Below, in pieces: positions 37,367 through 45,931 of a DNA stretch of 64,000 nucleotides. Position numbers and translations under genes: made by a program. The stretch is taken from the NCBI RefSeq assembly GCF_002075885.1, contig NZ_MDET01000008.1, positions 64,734 to 128,733 on the forward strand, written 5' to 3'. Every line of letters begins with the position of its first letter. Within the stretch, counting starts at the first letter, position 1. The stretch comes from Manganibacter manganicus. Lineage in GTDB: Bacteria > Pseudomonadota > Alphaproteobacteria > Rhizobiales > Rhizobiaceae. Under the pieces are notes generated by a model. It was not told where the DNA came from, searched no databases, and saw only the letters and a program-made list of their open reading frames with translations.

Positions 37367-38218
37367 TCAAGGCTTGATATAGGGGATCTTGGTCGGATCG
37401 GCGCCCCAGGCGTCGGCCAGATATTTCTTGGCTAGCTTGTCCAGGGTGCCGTCCTTCTTCATCGTCTCGATCATCTTGTCGAAGGCTTTGGCGTTCTTGG
37501 AACCCTTGGGATAAAGCGCGCCATAGGATTCACCGGTCGAATACTGGTCCGGCACGACAAGCGCGCCATTCGACTGCGATGCGGCGCCGAGCACGATCGA
37601 GGTGTCGTGGATGATCGCATCGACCTGATTGGCCATCAACGCCGTGGTCATGCCGCCCATGTCGGGGAAGACCTTCTCCGCCTTGGGATGCAGGTTCTTG
37701 GCAGTGAAGGCCGCGCCCGTCGTGCCCTGCATCACTGCGACGGTCATGTCCTTGAGCTTGGCGGGGTCGAAGTCCTCGCCCTTCTTGACCATGACGCCGA
37801 TGTCGGAATCGAAATAGGGAACCGAGAAATCGACCACTTTCGCGCGCGCCGGCGTGATCGAGATTTCAGCCAGCGCGAGGTCGAAATCCTTGGTCTGGCC
37901 GGCGACCAGCGCGTCGAAGGACACGTTGACGACCTTGAGCTTGTCCAGCCCGGCCAGGTAAGCCATGTTGGCCGCCATGCAATATTCATAGCCGTCCTTG
38001 ATCGTGTCCGGCGAGTCGCCATTCCACCAGCCGGGGGCGGGCAGATTGGTCTCCACCGTTAATTGACCGGCAACGGCCGGCTCGATCGGAACCGAGCCCT
38101 TTTCGCCGCTCAGTTCGCAATTGCCGATCTTCTCGGCATGCGCGAACGGCACAGTCAACGCCGTCGCCGCCAGCAGGGAACAGCCTGCGGTGACGAGATT
38201 TCTGAACAATGAATTCAT
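37367..38218 (-). CDS. Amino-acid ABC transporter substrate-binding protein
   Basis: A 283-aa family 3 solute-binding protein. A signal peptide covers residues about 1-28, likely cut after A-H-A. The mature protein has the family blocks GYEYCMAANMAYL, DFDLALAEISITPARAKVVDFSVPYF and VAVMQGTTGA. A Cys in GNCEL near residue 34 and another in EYCMAAN may form a disulfide. The ligand is an amino acid by family; which one is unknown. AGGGAG precedes the ATG, and a strong hairpin lies just upstream of that site. Confidence 0.85.
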   Translation of the reverse strand: MNSLFRNLVTAGCSLLAATALTVPFAHAEKIGNCELSGEKGSVPIEPAVAGQLTVETNLPAPGWWNGDSPDTIKDGYEYCMAANMAYLAGLDKLKVVNVSFDALVAGQTKDFDLALAEISITPARAKVVDFSVPYFDSDIGVMVKKGEDFDPAKLKDMTVAVMQGTTGAAFTAKNLHPKAEKVFPDMGGMTTALMANQVDAIIHDTSIVLGAASQSNGALVVPDQYSTGESYGALYPKGSKNAKAFDKMIETMKKDGTLDKLAKKYLADAWGADPTKIPYIKP

Positions 38219-38241
38219 TTGATATCACTCCCTTTTCACGT

Positions 38242-38265
38242 CTTGGCGGCTCGGCGTCCGCCAAG
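38242..38265 (-). promoter_or_regulatory. Hairpin in the 5' leader of the amino-acid importer operon
   Basis: CTTGGCGG (38242-38249) and CCGCCAAG (38258-38265) are perfect inverted repeats over an 8-nt loop, sitting just before the ribosome binding site of the binding-protein gene. There is no T run for termination. It could be a protein site or an mRNA structure. The rest of the 275-nt gap to pyrF shows no clear promoter. Confidence 0.5.
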
Positions 38266-38493
38266 CTCCCAATCGCGGGCTCCCAGCCGCGGGTGCAACT
38301 TCTGATAAAGGGGTCGCATGCCCGCCCGTGTTCATTATTTGTGGTTCAAATGAATGCGAAAGACAAGCGCGTAAACGCGACTGTGATCGAAGCGAAGCAA
38401 ATCGAAACCTCGATGGCAAGCAAACTCACGGCGGCGCATTGATTTGATTCCGGCTTTGCCTATACCTGCGAAATGGCAGATGATGGAGTATTC

Positions 38494-39225
38494 ATGCAGG
38501 ACGATGATCGGGACATGACCGGATCGGGCGACGGATTGACGATGCGCGACAGGCTGATCGTCGGCCTTGACGTGCCGACACTCACCGAGGCCGCCAAAGT
38601 GGTTCGCGACCTCGAAGGCACGGCCTCGTTCTTCAAGATCGGCTATCAGCTTGCCTTTGCCGGTGGGCTGGATTTCGCCCGCGAACTGGCGAGCGGCGGC
38701 ACGAAAGTGTTCCTCGACATGAAGCTGCTCGACATCGACAATACGGTGGCCAAGGGCGTCGAGAATGTCGTGCGCATGGGCATGACCATGCTGACCCTGC
38801 ATGCCTATCCCAAGGCGATGCATGCTGCGGTCGAGGCAGCGCGCGGCAGCGGCCTCACCTTGCTCGGCGTCACCGTCCTGACATCGATGGACGAGACGGA
38901 CTTGAGCGACGCTGGCTATGAATACGATCCGCATGCGCTGGTGCTGCGCCGCTCGGAACAGGCGCTGCATGCCGGCATGGGCGGCATCGTCTGTTCCGCG
39001 CACGAGGCTTCCGCCGTGCGCCGCGTTGTCGGGCCGGACATGGCCGTAGTCACGCCGGGCATCCGGCCCAGGGGCGCCGATCATGGCGACCAGAAACGCG
39101 TGGTCAGCCCCGCCGATGCCATCCGCAACGGCTCCAGCCACCTTGTCGTCGGCCGCCCGATCGTTGCCGCGCCGGACAGGCGCGCTGCGGCGCAAGCCAT
39201 TCTGGACGAGATGCGCTCTGCCTGA
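38494..39225 (+). CDS. pyrF: Orotidine 5'-phosphate decarboxylase
   Basis: A 243-aa TIM-barrel enzyme making UMP, the last pyrimidine step. The catalytic Asp-Lys-Asp array is in [13 protein letters not shown], with GLDVP at the N-terminus and VTPGIRP plus VVGRPI at the phosphate site. The start is uncertain among ATGs at 38473, 38494, 38515 and 38542; I prefer 38494, which has GGAG shortly upstream. It is followed after 27 nt by a DUF1330 gene. Confidence 0.9.
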   Translation: MQDDDRDMTGSGDGLTMRDRLIVGLDVPTLTEAAKVVRDLEGTASFFKIGYQLAFAGGLDFARELASGGTKVFLDMKLLDIDNTVAKGVENVVRMGMTMLTLHAYPKAMHAAVEAARGSGLTLLGVTVLTSMDETDLSDAGYEYDPHALVLRRSEQALHAGMGGIVCSAHEASAVRRVVGPDMAVVTPGIRPRGADHGDQKRVVSPADAIRNGSSHLVVGRPIVAAPDRRAAAQAILDEMRSA

Positions 39226-39252
39226 CACCATCTTTCAAGCATGGAGGACATG

Positions 39253-39540
39253 ATGCCCAAAGGATACTGGATCGCCCGCGTCGATATACGCGACCCGGAA
39301 CGCTACAAGGATTATGTCGCGGCGGCGAAGCCGGCTTTCGAGCGTTTCGGGGCAAAATTCCTGGCGCGTGGTGGCGCGCATGAGGTGGCGGAAGCGCCGG
39401 GCCGGGCGCGCAATGTCGTCATCGAGTTCGAATCCCTGGCTGCGGCGCATGATTGCTACCATTCGCCCGAATACCAGCGCGCCGCCGCCATCCGGCAAAC
39501 CGTCGCCGATGGCGAGATCGTGCTGGTCGAGGGAAGCTGA
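39253..39540 (+). CDS. DUF1330 family protein
   Basis: A 95-aa protein of the DUF1330 family, a ferredoxin-like dimeric alpha/beta barrel fold. The conserved core is visible as YWIARVDIRDPERYKDYV and E-F-E-S-L-A-A-A-H-D-C-Y-H-S-P-E-Y. The function is unknown in most cases. GGAGGA lies just before the ATG at 39253; ATGs at 39241 and 39250 are alternatives. It is probably co-transcribed with pyrF. Confidence 0.78.
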   Translation: MPKGYWIARVDIRDPERYKDYVAAAKPAFERFGAKFLARGGAHEVAEAPGRARNVVIEFESLAAAHDCYHSPEYQRAAAIRQTVADGEIVLVEGS

Positions 39541-39555
39541 GTTCGCATTCCCCGG

Positions 39556-40824
39556 TTAATGCAGCGTGGCGCGCCGCTCCTGTTGCGCCAACGCCGCCTC
39601 CTGATGGGCGTGGCCGAATGCTTCATGGCCGATCACGGTGACGGTCGGCGCCAGCATGACGATGACAAGGCAGATCGCCATGTCGATTCCGGCGGCAGCT
39701 GCGCCGATGGCAAGCGCCATCACGGCAGCGGTGGCAGCAATCAGCCCTATATGCCGGCGGTCGAACTGTCGGAGCAGATAGCGATTGAGCGCATAGACCG
39801 CGCCGAGAAAGACGCTGACCGGAACCGCGACGCTCAGCACGGTTGCGAGTGGGCCGATCGCCGCCTTGCCTTCGATGAAATAGGCCGCGACATGCAGGCC
39901 CGCCCCGGTGGCGACGATGGCCGCGATGATGGCGATCTGCCCATAGCCCCAGACGAAGGAGCGGTTGCGGTGGGCGTGCAGGATCTGCGCCGAAGGCAGC
40001 ATGTAATAGACCCACCATATGCCGAAGGTCAGCCCGACGCCGGCAATGCAGACGAGGGCCGCGTCCAGGTTCCAGCCCTGTTCCTCGACGATGGCCGACA
40101 GTGTCGCGACCGTGCCGACAATGCCTTCGCCCAGTGCGATGATGGCAAACAGGCTGTAGCGCTCGGCAATATGATGGGCGTGCCATGGCGTTCCGCCGTC
40201 GCGGCGTTCGGCGATCACCGGGCCTGAAAATTCGATGATGGCGAGGATGACGGCGAGCAGGATGCTGGCGCCGACGGAAAAATCCAGCACGATCTGCATG
40301 ATCCAGCCGATCTGGGCGATGGAAACCGCGATAACATAGGTGAGGCAGGCGCGGCGACGCGGCCGGTCCTGACGGGCTGCGCGCAGCCATTGGAAGATCA
40401 TCGCTACGCGCATGATGACATAGCCGAGCACCATGACCGAATTGTCGAGATGCGCGCCATGCTCGAGCGAGGCGAACATGCGCGGCAGGCTGATGGCCAG
40501 AACCAGAACGCCGATCATCTGCACCATGGTGACGAGGCGGAACACCCAGTCGTCGGTATCGTAGGCCGAGGAAAACCAAGAGAAGTTGATCCAGGCCCAG
40601 CAGATGGCGAAGGTGGCGAGACCGAAGCCGATCAGGGCGACGCCATAATGGCCCGCCGCCAGTGCATGCGCGAGCTGGGATGCTGCAAAACCGAAGGTCG
40701 TCGCGAAGGTCAGGTCGAACAGAAGTTCCAGTGGCGTGGCGACACGGTGCGCCTCATGCGGGTCGCGCCCCGCCATGCGGCGGGTACGGTAGCGAAGCGT
40801 CTCGGGGCTCGTCGTGGAATTCAT
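39556..40824 (-). CDS. Low-temperature-requirement A (LtrA) family membrane protein
   Basis: A 422-aa polytopic membrane protein with about eleven to twelve hydrophobic segments. The LtrA family blocks VATPLELLFDLTFATTFG near the N-terminus and RYSLFAIIALGEGIVGTV in the centre are clear. LtrA was named from a Listeria mutant growing poorly in the cold; the biochemical role is unknown. I take the ATG at 40824 (AAAGG upstream) over 40851. It is convergent with the DUF1330 gene. Confidence 0.82.
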   Translation of the reverse strand: MNSTTSPETLRYRTRRMAGRDPHEAHRVATPLELLFDLTFATTFGFAASQLAHALAAGHYGVALIGFGLATFAICWAWINFSWFSSAYDTDDWVFRLVTMVQMIGVLVLAISLPRMFASLEHGAHLDNSVMVLGYVIMRVAMIFQWLRAARQDRPRRRACLTYVIAVSIAQIGWIMQIVLDFSVGASILLAVILAIIEFSGPVIAERRDGGTPWHAHHIAERYSLFAIIALGEGIVGTVATLSAIVEEQGWNLDAALVCIAGVGLTFGIWWVYYMLPSAQILHAHRNRSFVWGYGQIAIIAAIVATGAGLHVAAYFIEGKAAIGPLATVLSVAVPVSVFLGAVYALNRYLLRQFDRRHIGLIAATAAVMALAIGAAAAGIDMAICLVIVMLAPTVTVIGHEAFGHAHQEAALAQQERRATLH

Positions 40825-40894
40825 GCAGCGCCTTTCGTGCTCGATTCCCACATTTTACCAGCAGGTTCGGTGATGCAAAAGAATCCGGCGGCCG

Positions 40895-41941
40895 TCATAA
40901 CATCTTGAACGGGATACCGCTGATCAAGGCGCGGACATAGCGCGGCTTCTGGTAAAGCCCGTTCAATGAAACGCGGTTGAAGGCGGCGGCAGCGGCGGGA
41001 TTGAGCGGCCCGAGAACGCCGGGCTGCGTCGTCACCGCGACTGCAAAGCCGGCGGCGCGCACGGCCTCGATCTCGCGTTCCCCCACCGCCGCCTTGAAAC
41101 CGTAAGGATAGGCAAAGCTGTCCGGTGCCCGTCCGGCATAGGAGGCGACGGCGTCCGCCGAACCCTCGACCTCGCTCTTGAGCCTTGCCGCGTCGACGCG
41201 CTTGAGATTGACATGGGTGAGTGTATGCGCGCCGAGCCGCGCCAGCGGGTCGTGCACGAGTTCACGCAGGGCGCTTTCATCCATGGTCAGCGTTTCGACG
41301 ATGGCGAGCGGCTCGATCCCGGCTTGCTTCGCAGCCGCATCCAGCGTGGCCACGGCCCGGTCCTCGTCGGAGCTCTGCACAAAGGCGGCGATGCGGTCGA
41401 ACGCTGCCTGCTTGGCAGCCGGCGTGCCGGTATGGATTTCCTCTTCGCCATGGCCGAAGTCGAAGCGGAACGCCGGCTTTTCTCTGGTCAGCACATCCGC
41501 CGTCTGCCACCACATTGAACGGGTGCGGTCCACGAAGCCTTTGGTGATGAAGATCGTGTAGGGCACGCCGTGCTTGTGGAAAACCGGTGCGGCGTGAACG
41601 GCGTTGTCGCGATAGCCGTCATCCAGCGTGAAGGCGACGAAGCGGCGCGCGTCCTTCGGATCGGCCAGCAGGCGCGGCAGGTCTTCCAGCGCAACCGGCA
41701 CGAGGCCGGCTTCAGCGGCGATGAGGATTGCCCGGTCGAGGAATTGCGGCGTTACGGAAAGCAGGGCGTTCGGGTCATGAGCATGGCCTGAAGCCGGCCG
41801 CACATGATGCAGCGTGAAGATCACCCCCCGTCCCGCCGCCGACGGCCACAGCCTGTCGGCACGGGCAAGCGCCACGCCCTCCAGCCCGGCGCGGATAGCC
41901 GCATGTTTCAACAGGCGTTTGCTTGCGGTCTTGAAGGTCAT
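40895..41941 (-). CDS. NodB-type polysaccharide deacetylase family protein
   Basis: A 348-aa carbohydrate esterase family 4 protein. The metal/catalytic motif TLDDGYRDN (residues about 110-118) and the later GAHTLTHVNL (H-x4-H type) are present. The substrate is unknown, likely an N-acetylated sugar or peptidoglycan. No signal peptide was found; the N-terminus is basic (K-R-L-L-K-H). The ATG at 41941 is 14 nt after the stop of the ATP-grasp gene, so the pair is an operon. The frame upstream is a shadow. Confidence 0.8.
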   Translation of the reverse strand: MTFKTASKRLLKHAAIRAGLEGVALARADRLWPSAAGRGVIFTLHHVRPASGHAHDPNALLSVTPQFLDRAILIAAEAGLVPVALEDLPRLLADPKDARRFVAFTLDDGYRDNAVHAAPVFHKHGVPYTIFITKGFVDRTRSMWWQTADVLTREKPAFRFDFGHGEEEIHTGTPAAKQAAFDRIAAFVQSSDEDRAVATLDAAAKQAGIEPLAIVETLTMDESALRELVHDPLARLGAHTLTHVNLKRVDAARLKSEVEGSADAVASYAGRAPDSFAYPYGFKAAVGEREIEAVRAAGFAVAVTTQPGVLGPLNPAAAAAFNRVSLNGLYQKPRYVRALISGIPFKML

Positions 41942-41955
41942 GTCGGCTCCCGCGA

Positions 41956-43176
41956 TCAGCGCGACAGGCGGCGTCTGGCGACGCGCCATGCGGTCAACGG
42001 CAGGTCGATGAGGCCGGGCAGCGGGTCGGAAACGGCGAAAGCGGCGAAAGTTCTCACCGAAGCGAGGGAGGCGAGATAGGCGCGGACCGGCAGTTCGCCG
42101 CGCATGCTGAGTGTTGCCGCGGCCGCCATGTCGCGCGCCGCATACGTCCAGGCAACGCCGTTGCGCGCCATCGCCGGTCTTGCCGGACGGCCGTTTTCCA
42201 TGCCCCACAGCATCGCGCCCATATCGAGCCCGGCGGCGGCGGCAAGGCCGAACCACGACCATGGCCGGGGGTTGACGTCGAGCAGCTTCAGCGTGCCGTC
42301 GCGCGGGTCGCGCTTGAACTCGACCTCGATCAGTCCGTGATGGCCGATATCGGCCAGCAGCCGGCGCGCCGCGACACGTGCAGCCGGTTCGTCCGTCGTT
42401 TCGACGAATGTGCTGGTGTAGCCGAAATCGACCGGATATTGCCGCGCCCGTCGTGCGGTGAATTCGGCAAGCGGGCGGCCCTGCTGCCACAACGCACAAT
42501 AGGAAAACTGCCCTTCGCCGCCCCCCGGAACGAGTTGCTGGACGACGATGTTCCGCGCCCCGATCTCATTCGCCGCCTGACCGAAGATGGCGAGAAAGGT
42601 TTGCCGGTCGTCGGCGCGCATTACCTTGGCGCGCGCCAAAAGACCTTCGCCGCCGCCCATATTCGGCTTGAGGATGACCGGAAAGCGGATTTCAGCCTGA
42701 ACTGCTTCCTGACGTGTGGCGAATTCGTAGGTGGCCGGAATGTCGAGGCCCAGTTCCGCCGCCTTGCGATAGAGCAGCGGCTTTTCGCATGCCCATTTCA
42801 GCCGCTCCCAAGGCGGCAGCACCACTTGGAACACATCGCCAAGCGCGTCGATCGACTGCGCCGCGAAACGCACCTCGGCATCGCCGCCCGCAACGAGCAG
42901 AGCGCCGCGCATGCCGTCGCGAATTGCGAGATCGCGCAGGAAAGATATAGCGTCAGGAGCGTCCACGCCCGGCCATTCGAACCTGCGGCGCACATGACGC
43001 GACCACCCCGGCAGCGGGGTGTCGTTGCTCACCGTCCAGACCTTCACGCTGCGTCGGCCGAGGCTGCGTGCCAGCGCCAGCGTACCGTGCGCCCCGCCAA
43101 GGACGACCACGCCGGGACGTGCCGAGTGATCCGATACGCGGTCGATCGTCACGACGCTTTCGGGTCTGGCTGGCAT
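41956..43176 (-). CDS. ATP-grasp ligase-like protein of unknown substrate
   Basis: A 406-aa ATP-grasp protein. An N-terminal Rossmann-like domain (GVVVLGGAHGTLALARSLG, residues about 22-40) is followed by the ATP-grasp fold: VILKPNMGGGEGLLARA, the VQQLVPGGGEGQFSY strand-loop and the metal-binding EVEFKRDPRDGTLKLLDVNPRPW (with N-P-R). It should join a carboxylate to an amine or thiol through an acyl phosphate. The partners are unknown. It is paired with the NodB-type deacetylase downstream, suggesting a sugar-modifying step; this is inference. Confidence 0.75.
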   Translation of the reverse strand: MPARPESVVTIDRVSDHSARPGVVVLGGAHGTLALARSLGRRSVKVWTVSNDTPLPGWSRHVRRRFEWPGVDAPDAISFLRDLAIRDGMRGALLVAGGDAEVRFAAQSIDALGDVFQVVLPPWERLKWACEKPLLYRKAAELGLDIPATYEFATRQEAVQAEIRFPVILKPNMGGGEGLLARAKVMRADDRQTFLAIFGQAANEIGARNIVVQQLVPGGGEGQFSYCALWQQGRPLAEFTARRARQYPVDFGYTSTFVETTDEPAARVAARRLLADIGHHGLIEVEFKRDPRDGTLKLLDVNPRPWSWFGLAAAAGLDMGAMLWGMENGRPARPAMARNGVAWTYAARDMAAAATLSMRGELPVRAYLASLASVRTFAAFAVSDPLPGLIDLPLTAWRVARRRLSR

Positions 43177-43294
43177 GGTTGGCTCCGGCGATTGGCGAAA
43201 ACGCCATGCAATCGGCGGCGCTACGCCGATTGATCGATCGCCGGAAGTCTAGCTGACCTGCGTTAACAAACCGCTTTGCATCGTGCCAATGGCT

Positions 43295-44407
43295 TTAGGC
43301 GCCGGCATCCATTATGGCATCGGGCACCACCACCAGCTTGCCGACGAAGTCCTTTGCCATGAAATCGGTCTGCGCATGGTGGAAATCGGAAAGCCGGTAG
43401 ACGCCGCCGACCAGCGGCTTCAGCCTGCCTTCCTCGATATAGCGCACGATGCGGCGGAAATCGCCACGCGTGCCCTGTGACGAGCCATTGAGCTGCAACT
43501 GCTTCAGATACATGGTTCTGAGATCGAGCTGCACCACCGGCCCGGCAATGGCGCCGGCTGTGGTGTAGCGGCCTTCCGCGCGAAGGATGCGCAGCAAATC
43601 GTTGAACATCGGCCCGCCGACCAGATCGGCCACCACGTCGATGGGCTGGCCATTCGTCGCCTCGGCAACCGCTGCCGGCAGGTCCGGCACGCCGCGTGTA
43701 ATCACCGCTTCGGCGCCGATGGCGCACACCGCCTCTTCCTTGCCCTTGCCGACCACGGCGTAAGGGATTGCGCCACGTGCGCGGGCAAGCTGGACGATGC
43801 CGGAGCCGACGCCGCCGGAAGCGCCCGTCACCAGCACGCGTTCGCCTGCCTTGAGCGCCGCGCGCTCAATCATCTGTTCGCCGGTGAGATAGGCACAGCA
43901 GAAGGTGGCGAGTTCGATGTCGGTGAGACCGGTGTTGACGACATGGGCGTTCTCGGCCGGCAACGCCTGATATTCGGCGTAACCGCCGTCGCGTCCATGG
44001 CCCATATAGTCGATGTCGGCCAGCGAATCGTCGTCGCGGTTGTAGATGGAAAAATCCACCATCACCCGCTCGCCGATGCGCGATGCCGGAACGCCTTGCC
44101 CGACGGCCGCGATCGTGCCGACCGTATCGGTTCCCTGAATGCGAGGGAAGGTCAGCGTGTTGCCTTGCCGCCGCCAGGTGGAGACGGCGGCCGCGTCCTC
44201 TTCCGTGCCATAGGCGCCCTGGCGCACCCACACATCGGTGTTGTTCATGCCGCAGGCCGTAACCTTCACCACCACCTCGCCGGCCGCAGGTTGCGGCACC
44301 GCGACGCCGGTATTGTAAACAAGCTTGTCGAGACCGCCATGGCCGATGAGTTGCACGGCGGCCATTGTGGCGGGGAGGGAAGACGTCGTCATTTCAGTGA
44401 TGCTCAT
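43295..44407 (-). CDS. Zinc-type alcohol dehydrogenase / quinone oxidoreductase family protein
   Basis: A 370-aa medium-chain dehydrogenase/reductase. The nucleotide-binding motif TGASGGVGSGIVQLARA and a GroES-like N-terminal domain (VKVTACGMNNTDVWVRQG) are present. The structural zinc cysteines are missing, as in quinone-oxidoreductase-like members. The substrate is unknown. It lies 90 nt downstream of the ectoine-cluster aminotransferase gene, on the same strand, so it may be co-transcribed with it. The first ATG at 44407 was used; 44392 is an alternative. Confidence 0.78.
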   Translation of the reverse strand: MSITEMTTSSLPATMAAVQLIGHGGLDKLVYNTGVAVPQPAAGEVVVKVTACGMNNTDVWVRQGAYGTEEDAAAVSTWRRQGNTLTFPRIQGTDTVGTIAAVGQGVPASRIGERVMVDFSIYNRDDDSLADIDYMGHGRDGGYAEYQALPAENAHVVNTGLTDIELATFCCAYLTGEQMIERAALKAGERVLVTGASGGVGSGIVQLARARGAIPYAVVGKGKEEAVCAIGAEAVITRGVPDLPAAVAEATNGQPIDVVADLVGGPMFNDLLRILRAEGRYTTAGAIAGPVVQLDLRTMYLKQLQLNGSSQGTRGDFRRIVRYIEEGRLKPLVGGVYRLSDFHHAQTDFMAKDFVGKLVVVPDAIMDAGA

Positions 44408-44497
44408 TTCCTTGCAAGAGTTTGTCCTTACCCGGCCCCGCTTCCACCTTGCCTACGGCTTCGGCGGACAGGGGCCGGGCGAGGGCATGAAGCAGGC

Positions 44498-45871
44498 TCA
44501 GCCAAGCACTGCTTTCACCGCTTCCGCCGTTTTGGCCACGATGACGTCCGCTTCCGCGCGCGTCAGGCAGAGCGGCGGTGCGAAGCCCAGAATGTCGCCC
44601 TGCGGCATGGCGCGGCCGATGACGCCGCGCTCCAGCAGTGCCGCCGAAACCTGCGGCCCGATCTTTTTCGCCGGGTCGAAGAATTTGCGGTCGTCCTTGT
44701 CTTCGACGAATTCCACCGCCGCCAGCATGCCGTCACCGCGCACGTCGCCGACATTCTTATGATCGGCCACGGCCTTGGCCAGTTCGGCGCGGAAATAGGC
44801 GCCGGTCTCGCCTGCATTCTTCACCAGCCCCATTTTGTCGATGAGTTCGAGATTGGCGACGCCGGCTGCCACGCAGATCGGGTGCGCCGAATAGGTCCAG
44901 CCATGACCGATCGGGCCGAGCTTGTCGGAACCCTGCACCAGACCTTTCCACATCTTCTCGCCGACGATGACGCCCGAAAGCGGCGCATAGGCAGAGGTCA
45001 GGCCCTTGGCGATAGTGATGAGGTCCGGCTCGATGCCGTAATGGTCGGAGCCGAACATCGAACCCAGGCGCCCGAAGCCGGTGACGACCTCGTCGGCGAC
45101 GAGCAGAATGTCGTACTTCTTCAGCACCGCCTGGATCTTGCCCCAATAGCCCTTCGGCGGCGGCACGATGCCGCCGGTGCCCAGCACCGGTTCGCCGATG
45201 AAGGCGGCGATGGTTTCCGGCCCTTGCGCCAGGATCAGCTTTTCGAGCTGGTCGGCGCAGTATTGCGAGAACTGCTCCTCCGAAAGCGAACGATCTTCGC
45301 GGCGATAGTAATAAGGCGCCTCGGTGTGCAGCACGGGCGCGCGCGGCAGGTCGAAGGCATTGTGGAAGCCCGCCAGACCGGTCAGCGAGCCGGTCATGAT
45401 GCCCGAGCCGTGATAGCCGCGCCAACGCGAGATGATCTTCTTCTTTTCGGGTCGGCCGAGCACATTGTTGTAGTACCAGATCAGCTTGATGTTGGTCTCG
45501 TTGGCATCGGAGCCGGAAAGACCGTAATAGACGCGGCTCATGCCTTTCGGCGCGCGGTCGATGATCATCTTGGAAAGCCGGATCGAGGCTTCCGTGCCAT
45601 GGCCGACATAGGCGTGATAATAGGCGAGGTTCTTCGCCTGCTCGGCGATTGCGTCGGAAATCTTCTGGCGGCCATAGCCGACATTGACGCAATAAAGCCC
45701 GGCAAAGGCGTCGATGCTCTTCTTGCCGGTATTGTCCCAGATGGTGACACCCTCGCCGCCGGCAACGATGCGATTCGGCATTTCGCCGCGTGCATGTGCA
45801 CCCATATGCGTCGAGGGATGAAAGAAGTGGTCGCGGTCCCAGGCGGCGAGTTCGTTGGATTGTTCTAGCAT
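44498..45871 (-). CDS. doeD: L-2,4-diaminobutyrate aminotransferase of ectoine catabolism (class III)
   Basis: A 457-aa class III PLP aminotransferase. The PLP lysine lies in TIAKGLTSAYAPLSG, the aspartate in LLVADEVVTGFGRLG, and GYHGSGIMTGSLTG binds phosphate. In ectoine degradation the homologue (Atf/DoeD) moves the amino group of diaminobutyrate to give aspartate 4-semialdehyde. That role is inferred from the adjacent dehydrogenase and ectoine genes; the fold alone would allow other omega-amino substrates. AAAGGAG precedes the ATG. It lies 60 nt after the dehydrogenase gene. Confidence 0.82.
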   Translation of the reverse strand: MLEQSNELAAWDRDHFFHPSTHMGAHARGEMPNRIVAGGEGVTIWDNTGKKSIDAFAGLYCVNVGYGRQKISDAIAEQAKNLAYYHAYVGHGTEASIRLSKMIIDRAPKGMSRVYYGLSGSDANETNIKLIWYYNNVLGRPEKKKIISRWRGYHGSGIMTGSLTGLAGFHNAFDLPRAPVLHTEAPYYYRREDRSLSEEQFSQYCADQLEKLILAQGPETIAAFIGEPVLGTGGIVPPPKGYWGKIQAVLKKYDILLVADEVVTGFGRLGSMFGSDHYGIEPDLITIAKGLTSAYAPLSGVIVGEKMWKGLVQGSDKLGPIGHGWTYSAHPICVAAGVANLELIDKMGLVKNAGETGAYFRAELAKAVADHKNVGDVRGDGMLAAVEFVEDKDDRKFFDPAKKIGPQVSAALLERGVIGRAMPQGDILGFAPPLCLTRAEADVIVAKTAEAVKAVLG

Positions 45872-45931
45872 TTTCTTCTCCTTTTCGGTTTCGTCGGTCG
45901 AACGCGGCTTGTCGATTTCTCGGGGCGTCGT

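Noticed and set aside
38350..38442. Possible 30-aa small ORF in the importer-pyrF gap
   Set aside because: No ribosome binding site and no evidence beyond an open frame.
40390..40908. 172-aa plus-strand frame opposite the LtrA gene
   Set aside because: Asp/His/Arg-rich composition typical of antisense to a membrane-protein gene.
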